This document shows positions 1 through 8,181 of a DNA stretch of 64,000 nucleotides, one piece after another. Made by a program: the position numbers and the translations under genes. Each line of letters opens with the position of its first letter. Positions within the stretch are counted from its first letter, which is position 1. Source of the stretch: Mucilaginibacter sp. KACC 22773 (lineage in GTDB: Bacteria; Bacteroidota; Bacteroidia; Sphingobacteriales; Sphingobacteriaceae); the NCBI RefSeq assembly GCF_028736215.1, contig NZ_CP117883.1:6634001-6698000 (forward strand), given 5' to 3'. A model generated the notes under the pieces. The model was not told the origin of the DNA. It did no database searches and saw only the letters and a program-made list of their open reading frames with translations.

Positions 1-923
1 AAAGGCGTTTCCTGTCTTAAAGCCATCCTTGAAAGCTCAAGATTTTTAACTATTTCTGTATATATAGCTGTACTTGCCTGTACATCAATTTGCTTTTTTT
101 GCGAAGGTACGCGCAATACCTGCAACGCCGGGTTTGCGTTAGGAGACGCATCAATTGCCGAGGCCACGCCACCAATTGAGCCATTTAATGCCTTCCTCAC
201 ACTATCGGCCTGAAACTGTAGTATGCGAATATTTTGCTCACTTTTTTTTGTTTTGGTTTGGGTATAAAACTCATTAACTTTTTCAACAAGCTTAACGTTA
301 AACTCTTTCGCAAAAAGTTCGTCTTTGTTTGTTACATCAACCCTTATTATACTTAACTTTTTATCGGGTTTACTAACCGAAAGTGACTGTTTATTAAGCG
401 CCTCAACAATTTTAGAGATGATACTATCTTGTTTAATCGTAAACTTACCCGGATCGCCGGAAAATGTTATGTTATCAATACCCTCATCATTTTTCCAAAT
501 TTGCCGTAAATGATTAAAACTGATGTATCTATCAATCAGCAATTGTTTTTTACCGGCAAATTCACTTTGGCTTAGTAGCGTTTTTTCTACCATCAGGCGC
601 GACTTATATAACTCAAGAATGTTATCGTTTTGAAATATGCCGCCGCCACCGCCACCACCTATGTCAATACCTGCTATAGATGCAAGACTTGCGTATTGGC
701 TTAATCCACCAGCCTTACTTCCATCATCTAATACAAAAGTAGATGATGCAGTATAAACAGGCTTTTTAATTATTGCGTAAGCTATTCCTAATATGCCTCC
801 TAAAGCCCCACCTATTAGTATGATAAGTAGTTTACTTTTTAAATAATTACTAACTAAACGAAATTTATTTACAAACTCTGTTACCGATATTTCGTCAGGG
901 CTGCTGTTACTTGTATGCGTCAT
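1..923 (-). CDS. Wzz-type chain-length determinant / exopolysaccharide co-polymerase (partial)
   Basis: The minus-strand frame opens with ATG at 923 and runs off the left edge, so the C-terminus is missing. The visible ~307 residues show a short cytoplasmic N-terminus, a hydrophobic Gly-rich segment around residues 37-57 (KLLIILIGGALGGILG), then a periplasmic part with a Gly-only stretch near residue 97 and a long helical region. This is the architecture of Wzz/GumC inner-membrane proteins that set polysaccharide chain length with the Wza exporter. It starts 22 bp after the SLBB export gene stops, so it is in the same operon. Whether a tyrosine-kinase domain follows cannot be seen. An unusual point is the run of seven glycines early in the periplasmic part. 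Confidence 0.82.
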   Translation of the reverse strand, partial: MTHTSNSSPDEISVTEFVNKFRLVSNYLKSKLLIILIGGALGGILGIAYAIIKKPVYTASSTFVLDDGSKAGGLSQYASLASIAGIDIGGGGGGGIFQNDNILELYKSRLMVEKTLLSQSEFAGKKQLLIDRYISFNHLRQIWKNDEGIDNITFSGDPGKFTIKQDSIISKIVEALNKQSLSVSKPDKKLSIIRVDVTNKDELFAKEFNVKLVEKVNEFYTQTKTKKSEQNIRILQFQADSVRKALNGSIGGVASAIDASPNANPALQVLRVPSQKKQIDVQASTAIYTEIVKNLELSRMALRQETP

Positions 924-945
924 GAATGAGGTTGATACTGCTTTA

Positions 946-3423
946 CTACTTATTTAAACTTAAAATTCCCAAAATTATGGCTCCTAACGAAGCCAGCCCC
1001 GTAGTAAACCCTAAAATATTCTGAGCTGTATTCCCTTTGCTCTCTGATTTTTTCGGCACATAAATTTCGCTCCCCGGTTTAACAGATGGATGATTATTAA
1101 AAAACAAAAATTTCCTGGTGCCTTTTACCGTGCCGTTCGGATACACAACATATGCCCCTCTTCTTAATGCATCAGGACCGTAGCCTCCGGCGTTAGATAC
1201 AAAATCATTAAATGATTTTGAGCTATCATATACTACCGCGCTTGGATAAAGTACCTGGCCATTAACACGAACAATTTGCTGTTGCTTAGGTACCCTTATA
1301 ATGTCGCCATCTTCCAGTAATAAATCACTTTTCGACCCTGGTGTTTTTAAAACCGCCCCAAGGTCAATCCCTACATAGTTGTTGCGCTGTTGCGTATCGG
1401 CATTGGTTGTAGAATCTTTGTAGGCTCTTTTAAGCCTGTTGGCCTGCGCCATCCTTTCCAGGGTAAAAGCCGCGGTATCTGCTTTATTCTTATCAATGCC
1501 CAATATGGCAATGTTTTCTCTTTTTAATGATCCGCCTTCAACATCGGCCGATGCGGTAAGCCCCCCCGCTCGTGCTATCAAATCTGATATTTTTTCGTTT
1601 TTAGTTTTAATGGTATATGATCCCGGATACAATACTTCACCTTCAACTTTAACTGTCTTTTGTTTTTCGTACCCTGGCAAACTATATATTGATACTATAT
1701 CAAATGGTGTTAACACAAAATTGGCTTCATTGGGTTTTAATGGGCCATCAATATTCACGCTAAAAACCTGGGCTACAGAACTGCTTTTAGATGATGGATC
1801 GGCATTAGATACCCTCCTGGCCACTTCAATCCGTTTTGTGCTGGCCCCCTCGGCAAAGCCACCGGCTTTTAAAATCAGGTCCTCTACTTTCATATTTTCC
1901 GAAAAGGCAAATTTCCCAGGCTTCCTTACGCTACCATTAATAGTAACTACGTATTTATCACGTAAATCAAAAATTGATGATATGTTAATAATGTCTTCGC
2001 GTTGTAACGGAATATTTACCGTTTTATTCATCACATCTTTTACACTAAAACCTATCATTTCGGTACTATTATCGGGCTTCAGGCGCGTAATGGTTCCCCT
2101 TTCTGTAAAAGCATCTTCTTTTAAACCGGCTGCTTTCTCAATCAACTGATATAAAGTTAACCCGTTTTGTAACTCGTAATCGCCAGGCTTAAAAACCGCT
2201 CCGTTAATAACCACCCTGTTTTCAAATCTGTTAATAATTGATTCAATAGTGTATTTATCGCCCCTTAAGGGTACATAATTTTTATAATCGGCCTCTAAAA
2301 CATCCGTAATCTTTCTTTGCTGGTCGCTTATTTGCGATACTTTTATGCGGGCAGTATAGGCGCTATCGGTAAAGCCGCCGGCGTAGTTTATAATATCGTC
2401 AAGACTTTCGCCTGGTAAAACCTCAAACAGTGCCGGAATTTTTACCTGCCCGGCAAGCTCAACCCTTGCACGGTATGTAGGCACCCGCACAATATCCTGA
2501 TCCTGTAATCCTATGTTATTTTTTTGATCGCCTTTGACCAAAAAATCATAAACATCAAGATGCCTGATGATCCGGTTATTTCTGATTATTTCTATCTGCC
2601 TTAAACTTCCGTTATCTGTTGGGCCGCCCGCCATATAAAGCGCGTTGAAAACCGTAGCAAGCGACGGTAAAGTATAGGTACCCGGCTTAGAAACCTGCCC
2701 AATAATAATCACCTTTATACTTCGGATATTTCCTAATGTTACCTGAACGCTTGTGCCGCGCCCAACAGCGTAATTGTTAGCTGCAAGCCTGCTCTTTATG
2801 GCTACTGAAGCCTGCTCAATGGTTTTACCACCAACATTTAAAATGCCCACGCCAGGTATATTGATATTGCCCTCCGGAGATACTTCAAGTTTCCAATTTA
2901 CTAATGAGTTGCCGTAAACATTGATATTAAGCTGGTCATTAGGCCCAACAATATAATTTAAAGGAGTAGCAAGTTTAAGGTTGGGCTCAAATGAGCTGTT
3001 CTTGTTTTTAAAAATATCTGCACCAAAAATTTTAGGCTTAAGACTTTCAAATATGTCCTTTTGTGTTGATAACGAATCATTGCTATCTGGCTTGTAATTA
3101 AGTTGACGGCCTTGTGTGTTGGTACTGTCAGCTGCATTTGTTGACGACACGCCTGATTTGCTGCGAATGTTTTTTATTCTCGACTGTAATTTTTGGGACT
3201 GACTGGCCGACATGCCCCTGCTTTGCGCCTGCTGTATTAAATCAGCATCACTTAACCCTGCATTTTGTGCTTGCTGCAACAGTTGTATTAACTGCTGATC
3301 AGAAACATCATCAATGTTTATTGAAGATATATTTTGGAGATTGGCTTGAGCAGAAACGAATTTAATTGAACAACAAAGAATAGTGAAAGCAATCAAAAAT
3401 ATGCGAAAGTGAAATTTATTCAT
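946..3423 (-). CDS. SLBB-domain polysaccharide export outer-membrane protein (Wza-like)
   Basis: 825 residues. An N-terminal signal peptide ends near FVSAQ (residue ~26). A Gln-rich helical region follows, then a poly_export domain around residues 150-230 (NYIVGPNDQLNINVYGNS, GNINIPGVGILNVGGKT), then repeated SLBB modules with the recurring pattern GxVxxPGxYxL (GQVSKPGTYTL, GAVFKPGDYEL, GSVRKPGKFAF, GEVLYPGSYTI). A C-terminal hydrophobic helix lies at ~803-823. Wza-family proteins form the outer-membrane channel for capsule or exopolysaccharide. It is about twice the length of E. coli Wza because of the extra SLBB repeats, which is usual in Bacteroidota. It lies between the Wzi-like gene and the chain-length gene on the same strand. 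Confidence 0.9.
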   Translation of the reverse strand: MNKFHFRIFLIAFTILCCSIKFVSAQANLQNISSINIDDVSDQQLIQLLQQAQNAGLSDADLIQQAQSRGMSASQSQKLQSRIKNIRSKSGVSSTNAADSTNTQGRQLNYKPDSNDSLSTQKDIFESLKPKIFGADIFKNKNSSFEPNLKLATPLNYIVGPNDQLNINVYGNSLVNWKLEVSPEGNINIPGVGILNVGGKTIEQASVAIKSRLAANNYAVGRGTSVQVTLGNIRSIKVIIIGQVSKPGTYTLPSLATVFNALYMAGGPTDNGSLRQIEIIRNNRIIRHLDVYDFLVKGDQKNNIGLQDQDIVRVPTYRARVELAGQVKIPALFEVLPGESLDDIINYAGGFTDSAYTARIKVSQISDQQRKITDVLEADYKNYVPLRGDKYTIESIINRFENRVVINGAVFKPGDYELQNGLTLYQLIEKAAGLKEDAFTERGTITRLKPDNSTEMIGFSVKDVMNKTVNIPLQREDIINISSIFDLRDKYVVTINGSVRKPGKFAFSENMKVEDLILKAGGFAEGASTKRIEVARRVSNADPSSKSSSVAQVFSVNIDGPLKPNEANFVLTPFDIVSIYSLPGYEKQKTVKVEGEVLYPGSYTIKTKNEKISDLIARAGGLTASADVEGGSLKRENIAILGIDKNKADTAAFTLERMAQANRLKRAYKDSTTNADTQQRNNYVGIDLGAVLKTPGSKSDLLLEDGDIIRVPKQQQIVRVNGQVLYPSAVVYDSSKSFNDFVSNAGGYGPDALRRGAYVVYPNGTVKGTRKFLFFNNHPSVKPGSEIYVPKKSESKGNTAQNILGFTTGLASLGAIILGILSLNK

Positions 3424-3577
3424 AAGTAACCATTAATGGCATTTAAAACGATATTGGGATAGGCGATATTATTTTTTTGCAAAAGTAATTTAAATTGGGA
3501 TTATTAAGAACAATGATATTTTTTAATTAAAAGTCAAGTTCATTTTTAAAAACGATAAGTAACCGCGATTGTATCAA

Positions 3578-5242
3578 TTAGTTAAAGTAATAGATAACAT
3601 TAAGCCGCGCGTGTAAATTGAAGCTTTTGCCATTTTTGTATTCGTAGTTAAGGGTATAAACAGGCGTAATTTCTGCCGAAAGCAGATATTTTTTCAGTTT
3701 TACATTGCTGTAAAAGGTGCTTGAAATATCTACCCAATGCAAATTAAAAGTACCTGTACCGGCGTAAGCGCTATAATACAAATCATTATTATGCAATTGC
3801 CTTTCAAGTGTAACCCCAAAGGAATTTAGGTTTTTTAGATAGCTAACATCCAGCATAAAACTGCTGCTGCCGGGCCCTATGCCGGCGCCAATATACCTGC
3901 CATTGTTTGTATATCCATCCCGTGGGCTTTGAAGGTGTTCATACCAGGTAGGCTCATCTCTTAATAAATAAGTTGGCGACCTTTGTAACGATGTCATTTC
4001 GGCTTTTATTTGTAAATAGCTGCCTTTTTTTAAACCAAATAGTTTTCTGCCACCGAGCGTGTAGGCTGCGGAATGACTTGGCTCCTGAATAAAATCATTA
4101 AGTCCGGCGCTTCTGTCGTTCCGGGCCCATTCAAAATAAATTTCGGCTTGGTATAGGGGCAAAAGTTGCCTTATATTAAATGCGTATGCAAAATCCTGTC
4201 CGTCTCCTCTTGTCGCGTTTGTAATATCATTTGCTTTTGCCGACGACCCTGTAATTACCGGAAATATCTGTCGTCCTAAACTCTTTTTGTTATAAACGGA
4301 ATCTTTATCAAGGTAATCATAACTGGTAACTCCCAAATATAACCCCTTTAGCCATTTAGGTTGCCAATTAATAGTATACGCAGAAAGGTACCGGGTAACT
4401 TTAGGCTTGGGATTATACCGATTGCCGCCATAAACCAGTTTGGTTACATCATCTGGCGCAAAGCCCGATTGTTTTAAGTTTCCACCTATTATTTGCCATT
4501 CAAACGAGCCAATTATTGTTCTAACCGGTTTTACCGAATTAAATGTCCAGTGTAAAAAACCGGGGGCCGAGTTGCTCATCATGATGGAGTTTTTTATGCC
4601 GGGGCCCCACCATATGTTTTCTGTTGAAACCCCGGCTTCGACGCTTTTGTAATTTAACGTTATTTTTGATTGTCCGGGGTAAAGGTGCTTTATTGAATTA
4701 TTTCCAAATCTTTCGGGCGCATCAATGCCATTTATTGTACCAAAATAAGCATTCATAAGCGCCGGCGAATTATTGATTGCCTGTACATCGGCAAAGGTTG
4801 AAAACGCTTTGTTTTGCGCGTAAACCAGTTCGGGCTTTACCTGCACTGTTAAAATGCCTGCATTTAACAAAAAGCCCCCGCTAAGCATGCTTTGATAACC
4901 TTTATTTGGATACATCGAACCGTTGTTATAACCGTACGGACGATTTACATTATATTCATTTAGCCAGTTTATTGGAAGCAACCGTATACCAGATGGCATA
5001 CCCATAACATTAAATTTAGAGTACATTCTGCTTGCTATCAAGTTTCTTAGCAATGTATCGGCTATGTTTTCAAATTGATTTTCTAATGGCCGGATGGTAA
5101 ACGAGGCCGAATAACCGCTTTGCCCGGAAACCTGGTTTCTCCTTGCAATATCTTCGGCATAGGCTCCCGTGGCAATACTTTGTGATAAAGCACTAACGGG
5201 GATTAACAATATAGAGAAAATTAATGGGAAAAACTTTTGCAT
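3578..5242 (-). CDS. Capsule assembly Wzi-like outer-membrane protein
   Basis: 554 residues. The signal peptide MQKFFPLIFSILLIPVSALSQ is followed by a beta-strand-rich protein ending in an aromatic residue pair (VIYYFN), as expected for an outer-membrane barrel. Internal features typical of the Wzi family include the pattern NIWWGPGIKNSIMMSNSAPG around residue 210 and the repeated short amphipathic strands. Wzi proteins attach or organise capsule polysaccharide at the cell surface. It is the first gene of the wzi-wza-wzz minus-strand run, 154 bp upstream of wza. The family call rests on the WWGPG-type motif and context. Confidence 0.82.
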   Translation of the reverse strand: MQKFFPLIFSILLIPVSALSQSIATGAYAEDIARRNQVSGQSGYSASFTIRPLENQFENIADTLLRNLIASRMYSKFNVMGMPSGIRLLPINWLNEYNVNRPYGYNNGSMYPNKGYQSMLSGGFLLNAGILTVQVKPELVYAQNKAFSTFADVQAINNSPALMNAYFGTINGIDAPERFGNNSIKHLYPGQSKITLNYKSVEAGVSTENIWWGPGIKNSIMMSNSAPGFLHWTFNSVKPVRTIIGSFEWQIIGGNLKQSGFAPDDVTKLVYGGNRYNPKPKVTRYLSAYTINWQPKWLKGLYLGVTSYDYLDKDSVYNKKSLGRQIFPVITGSSAKANDITNATRGDGQDFAYAFNIRQLLPLYQAEIYFEWARNDRSAGLNDFIQEPSHSAAYTLGGRKLFGLKKGSYLQIKAEMTSLQRSPTYLLRDEPTWYEHLQSPRDGYTNNGRYIGAGIGPGSSSFMLDVSYLKNLNSFGVTLERQLHNNDLYYSAYAGTGTFNLHWVDISSTFYSNVKLKKYLLSAEITPVYTLNYEYKNGKSFNLHARLNVIYYFN

Positions 5243-5668
5243 AACATAAGATTTAGGTAATTTATATTAAGTTATTACTCGTGCGCTATAAATAACAAGC
5301 CACCATAAGCCCACGAATAATATTTATTTATTTTAACGTCGATTCAATTACTAAAAGTACACCTTTTAGTGACAATATTTAATAATTTAACACAGATTAT
5401 ATGTTTTTTATGCATTTTTAATAAATATTTTACAATAAACGAATATTGTGGAAATATTTCACCGAACGTTTGAGCAAAAATATAAGCTAATCGCCGGCAA
5501 CCGGGTTTGGGGGCCTTATTCAACGCCGCCGAAAACGGGCAGTGCAAAAACTTAATTTCTGCCTATCTATTTTTAATTTAACATTTCCTTCATTTTTCCT
5601 ATGAGTTTTTTTTACGACCTTTGTCGCCGTTAGTACTTTTAGTTATAGGCTATAACCAACATGTTAAT
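5243..5668. other. Divergent intergenic region, capsule genes / phosphosulfolactate synthase
   Basis: About 425 AT-rich bases between divergent genes, so it must hold both promoters. An inverted repeat ACTAAAAG-N5-CTTTTAGT lies at 5350-5370, about 110 bp upstream of the wzi start. On the plus side, gaccTTTG near 5615-5622 resembles the Bacteroidota -7 element with one mismatch. No convincing gene is seen. A 67-codon minus frame here has low-complexity composition and no family resemblance. Confidence 0.5.
5350..5370. promoter_or_regulatory. Inverted repeat upstream of capsule operon
   Basis: Perfect 8-bp arms ACTAAAAG / CTTTTAGT separated by 5 bases. It could be an operator or a leader hairpin for the wzi-wza-wzz transcript. 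Nothing in the sequence identifies the binding protein. Confidence 0.3.
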
Positions 5669-6430
5669 ATGAATTATACCATCAATAATTTACCCGAACG
5701 TACAGCTAAACCCCGAGATAAAGGCATTACCATGGTAATGGACAAGGGTTTAAGTTTAAGGCAGGTTGAAGATTTTATTGAGGTTGGCGGCACACATACC
5801 GATATTGTAAAACTGGGTTGGGCAACATCATATGTTACCCCCAACCTGGATGAAAAGATAAAACTATATAAACAAGCCGGTATCCCGGTATACTTTGGTG
5901 GCACCTTGTTTGAGGCCTTTATTGTACGTAACCAGTTTGATGATTACTGCCGCCTGCTGGATAAATACCAGCTTGAGCACTGCGAGGTATCAGACGGATC
6001 AATTACCATCGAGCACGATATTAAATGCGAATACATCAGCAAGCTGGCCAAACAGGTTACAGTAATATCCGAAGTAGGCTCAAAGGATGTGCAAAAGATT
6101 TTTGCTCCTTATAAATGGATTAAGCTCATGAATGCCGAAATTGAAGCCGGTTCATGGAAGGTTATCGCCGAAGCCCGCGAAAGCGGTAACGTAGGTATCT
6201 ACCGCGATTCGGGCGAAGTAAGGCAGGGCCTGGTTGATGAGATACTTACCCAGATACCCGAAGGCACCATTATTTGGGAAGCTCCGCAAAAAGCTCAGCA
6301 GGTTTGGTTTATTAAGCTGATTGGTGCCAACGTAAGCCTGGGCAACATAGCCCCTGCCGATATTATCCCCCTGGAAACGTTACGCCTGGGCATCCGAAGC
6401 GATACTTTCGATCATTTTTTGAGTTTATGA
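5669..6430 (+). CDS. Phosphosulfolactate synthase (ComA family)
   Basis: 253 residues from the ATG at 5669. A frame continues upstream to 5621 but that extension overlaps the probable promoter, and family members start near the MNYTINNLPERTAKPR sequence. ComA enzymes add sulfite to phosphoenolpyruvate to give 2-phospho-3-sulfolactate. Visible family motifs are GITMVMDKG, DIVKLGWATSY, EVSDGSI, ISEVGSKD, EAGSW, and IIWEAPQKAQQ near the C-terminus. In methanogens this is the first step of coenzyme M synthesis. In Bacteroidota it more plausibly feeds sulfonate products such as sulfonolipids, but that is inference and no other sulfonate gene is visible here. It is followed after 232 bp by aroE on the same strand. 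Confidence 0.85.
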   Translation: MNYTINNLPERTAKPRDKGITMVMDKGLSLRQVEDFIEVGGTHTDIVKLGWATSYVTPNLDEKIKLYKQAGIPVYFGGTLFEAFIVRNQFDDYCRLLDKYQLEHCEVSDGSITIEHDIKCEYISKLAKQVTVISEVGSKDVQKIFAPYKWIKLMNAEIEAGSWKVIAEARESGNVGIYRDSGEVRQGLVDEILTQIPEGTIIWEAPQKAQQVWFIKLIGANVSLGNIAPADIIPLETLRLGIRSDTFDHFLSL

Positions 6431-6662
6431 TTAAAGAGGATAAAATTAAGATAAAAACTCATTGAGTTGCAGCTGTCTTTATTCTGTTCTCTTGATTTTT
6501 TTCGCGGTCTGTGTGCTCCCAGGCTGCCATTTCAACGATGGTAATTGTGACTAAAACTCCGCGTTTCCTTATATTGCCCTATTGTTATTTTGGATATGGC
6601 AGTTGTCATTTCTGTGTATATCTTTAGGCTTTTATTTTAGGCGATACTAAATAAACTTATAC

Positions 6663-7463
6663 ATGAAACACTACGGGCTGATAGGCTTTCCGCTTTCGCA
6701 TTCTTTTTCGAAGAAATATTTTACCGAGAAATTTAAAACCGAAGGCATTGAAGATGCTGTTTACGATGTGTATCCGCTGGAACATATTAAAGATTTGCAG
6801 GACTTGCTGGATGAACATCCTAATCTTGTGGGCTTAAATGTTACCATTCCCCATAAAGTTTCCATTATACCCTATTTGGATTGGATTGAGCATGATGCCC
6901 GCACAGCAGGCGCGGTAAACTGCATTTGTATAAGCGCCGAGAGCCCCCTGCAGGCAGCATTTACAGGCGAGGTTGGCATAACCGGGCACGATTTCCGGCT
7001 GGAAGGTTATAATACCGATTTATATGGCTTCGAAATGTCGATAAAGCCGCTCATCAACGACACCAACGATGAGGCCCTGGTTTTGGGCGATGGCGGCGCG
7101 GCAAAAGCGGTAAGGTGTGTATTGGAAAATATGGGCATCACATACAAAACCGTTACCCGCAAACCACATCCCGATCATTTACTGTTCAGCGAGCTGACGC
7201 CGCACCATATAAAACAGCATAAAATCATTATCAATACCACACCTGTAGGTACATCGCCCAATATTCACGAATGCCCGCCAATACCCTACGAGGCTATTAC
7301 CGATGAGCACTTACTGTACGATTTGATTTACAACCCCGAAGAAACCCTGTTTTTAAAACAAGGCCGCGAACGTGGCGCAACCACCAAAAATGGTTACGAA
7401 ATGCTGGTATTGCAGGCCGAAAAATCATGGGAGATATGGAATACTAAAGACCTGCGTGTATGA
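6663..7463 (+). CDS. aroE: Shikimate dehydrogenase
   Basis: 266 residues. It reduces 3-dehydroshikimate to shikimate with NADPH in aromatic amino acid synthesis. The shikimate-binding serines are in PLSHSFS (S12, S14), the catalytic Lys65 is in NVTIPHK, and Asp119 is in GYNTD. The NADP-binding glycine motif GDGGAAKA is at ~142-149. Compared with typical AroE proteins there is an insertion of roughly 15 residues (about 91-110) just before GYNTD. The stop overlaps the gldD start by four bases (ATGA), so the two are translationally coupled. Confidence 0.94.
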   Translation: MKHYGLIGFPLSHSFSKKYFTEKFKTEGIEDAVYDVYPLEHIKDLQDLLDEHPNLVGLNVTIPHKVSIIPYLDWIEHDARTAGAVNCICISAESPLQAAFTGEVGITGHDFRLEGYNTDLYGFEMSIKPLINDTNDEALVLGDGGAAKAVRCVLENMGITYKTVTRKPHPDHLLFSELTPHHIKQHKIIINTTPVGTSPNIHECPPIPYEAITDEHLLYDLIYNPEETLFLKQGRERGATTKNGYEMLVLQAEKSWEIWNTKDLRV

Positions 7464-8038
7464 GGTATTTAACATTACTGGTTTTAGCCTTATTTGTTTT
7501 AGTTGCCTGCGGCGGCAATCATGATTACTCGCCCAAACCCCGTGGTTACTCCCGCATTGTTTTCCCCAAAAAAGAATACCAGGAATATAATGGCGGTTGC
7601 CCCTATAGCTTTACTTACCCTAAATACGCTGTTATTGAGCCAGATAAGAGCAGCAATGCAAAGCCATGTTGGGTAAACATGCAATTTCCCGATTTTCATG
7701 CAACGCTGCATTTGAGTTATCAGCCGGTAACCACCAAAAAAGAATTTAATCAGTTAACCGAAGATGCCCGCACCTTCGCTTTCAAGCACACCATAAAGGC
7801 AACATCAATTGATGAGGGCATTATTGCTTATCCGGAGCGCAAGGTATATGGCATTTACTATACTATTGATGGCAACGCGGCATCGTCGGCCCAGTTTTTC
7901 CTTACAGATAGTACAAAAAATTACCTGCGGGGAGCGCTTTACTTTAACAACGAACCACGTCTTGATTCGATACAACCAGCCTTAAGCTTCATTAAAAAAG
8001 ACGTGGAGGTTTTGATCAAAAGCTTAAAGTGGAAGTAG
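7460..8038 (+). CDS. gldD: Gliding motility lipoprotein GldD
   Basis: 192 residues. The N-terminus is a lipoprotein signal (LALFVLVACGG, lipid-modified Cys17). The mature part begins with the family signature YSPKPRGYSRIVFPKKEYQ and continues with a Cys pair context (GGCPYSFTYP, KPCWVNMQFPDF). GldD is part of the gliding/type IX secretion gene set of Bacteroidota, although GldD itself occurs in non-gliding members too. It is coupled to aroE by a 4-bp overlap. The call is from the conserved N-terminal motif. Confidence 0.88.
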   Translation: MRYLTLLVLALFVLVACGGNHDYSPKPRGYSRIVFPKKEYQEYNGGCPYSFTYPKYAVIEPDKSSNAKPCWVNMQFPDFHATLHLSYQPVTTKKEFNQLTEDARTFAFKHTIKATSIDEGIIAYPERKVYGIYYTIDGNAASSAQFFLTDSTKNYLRGALYFNNEPRLDSIQPALSFIKKDVEVLIKSLKWK

Positions 8039-8086
8039 GGGAGAGAATCAAGAGGCAAGAATCAAGAATTAACTTTTTTCGGGGTG

Positions 8087-8119
8087 AAACTTACGAAGTT
8101 TTTAAAACTTCGTAAGTTT
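8087..8119. terminator. 33-bp perfect palindrome between convergent genes
   Basis: Arms of 16 bp (AAACTTACGAAGTTTT and its complement) around a single central T. It sits between the convergent gldD and E1 dehydrogenase genes, so it can act as a bidirectional terminator. The same core, ACTTACGAAGTTTT, resembles dispersed intergenic palindromes I recall from Sphingobacteriaceae genomes, so it may also be a repeat element. Confidence 0.6.
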
Positions 8120-8181
8120 AGCTTAGCCAATAAACTTCAGCTGTTAATTGTGGCCCATTTGGTTTTCCAATAACAAAGTAA

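Noticed and set aside
1439..2149. 236-codon plus frame inside the wza-like gene
   Set aside because: Complete overlap with a strongly supported SLBB gene; shadow frame.
5344..5547. 67-codon minus frame upstream of wzi
   Set aside because: No family resemblance, covers the likely capsule promoter region and the inverted repeat there.
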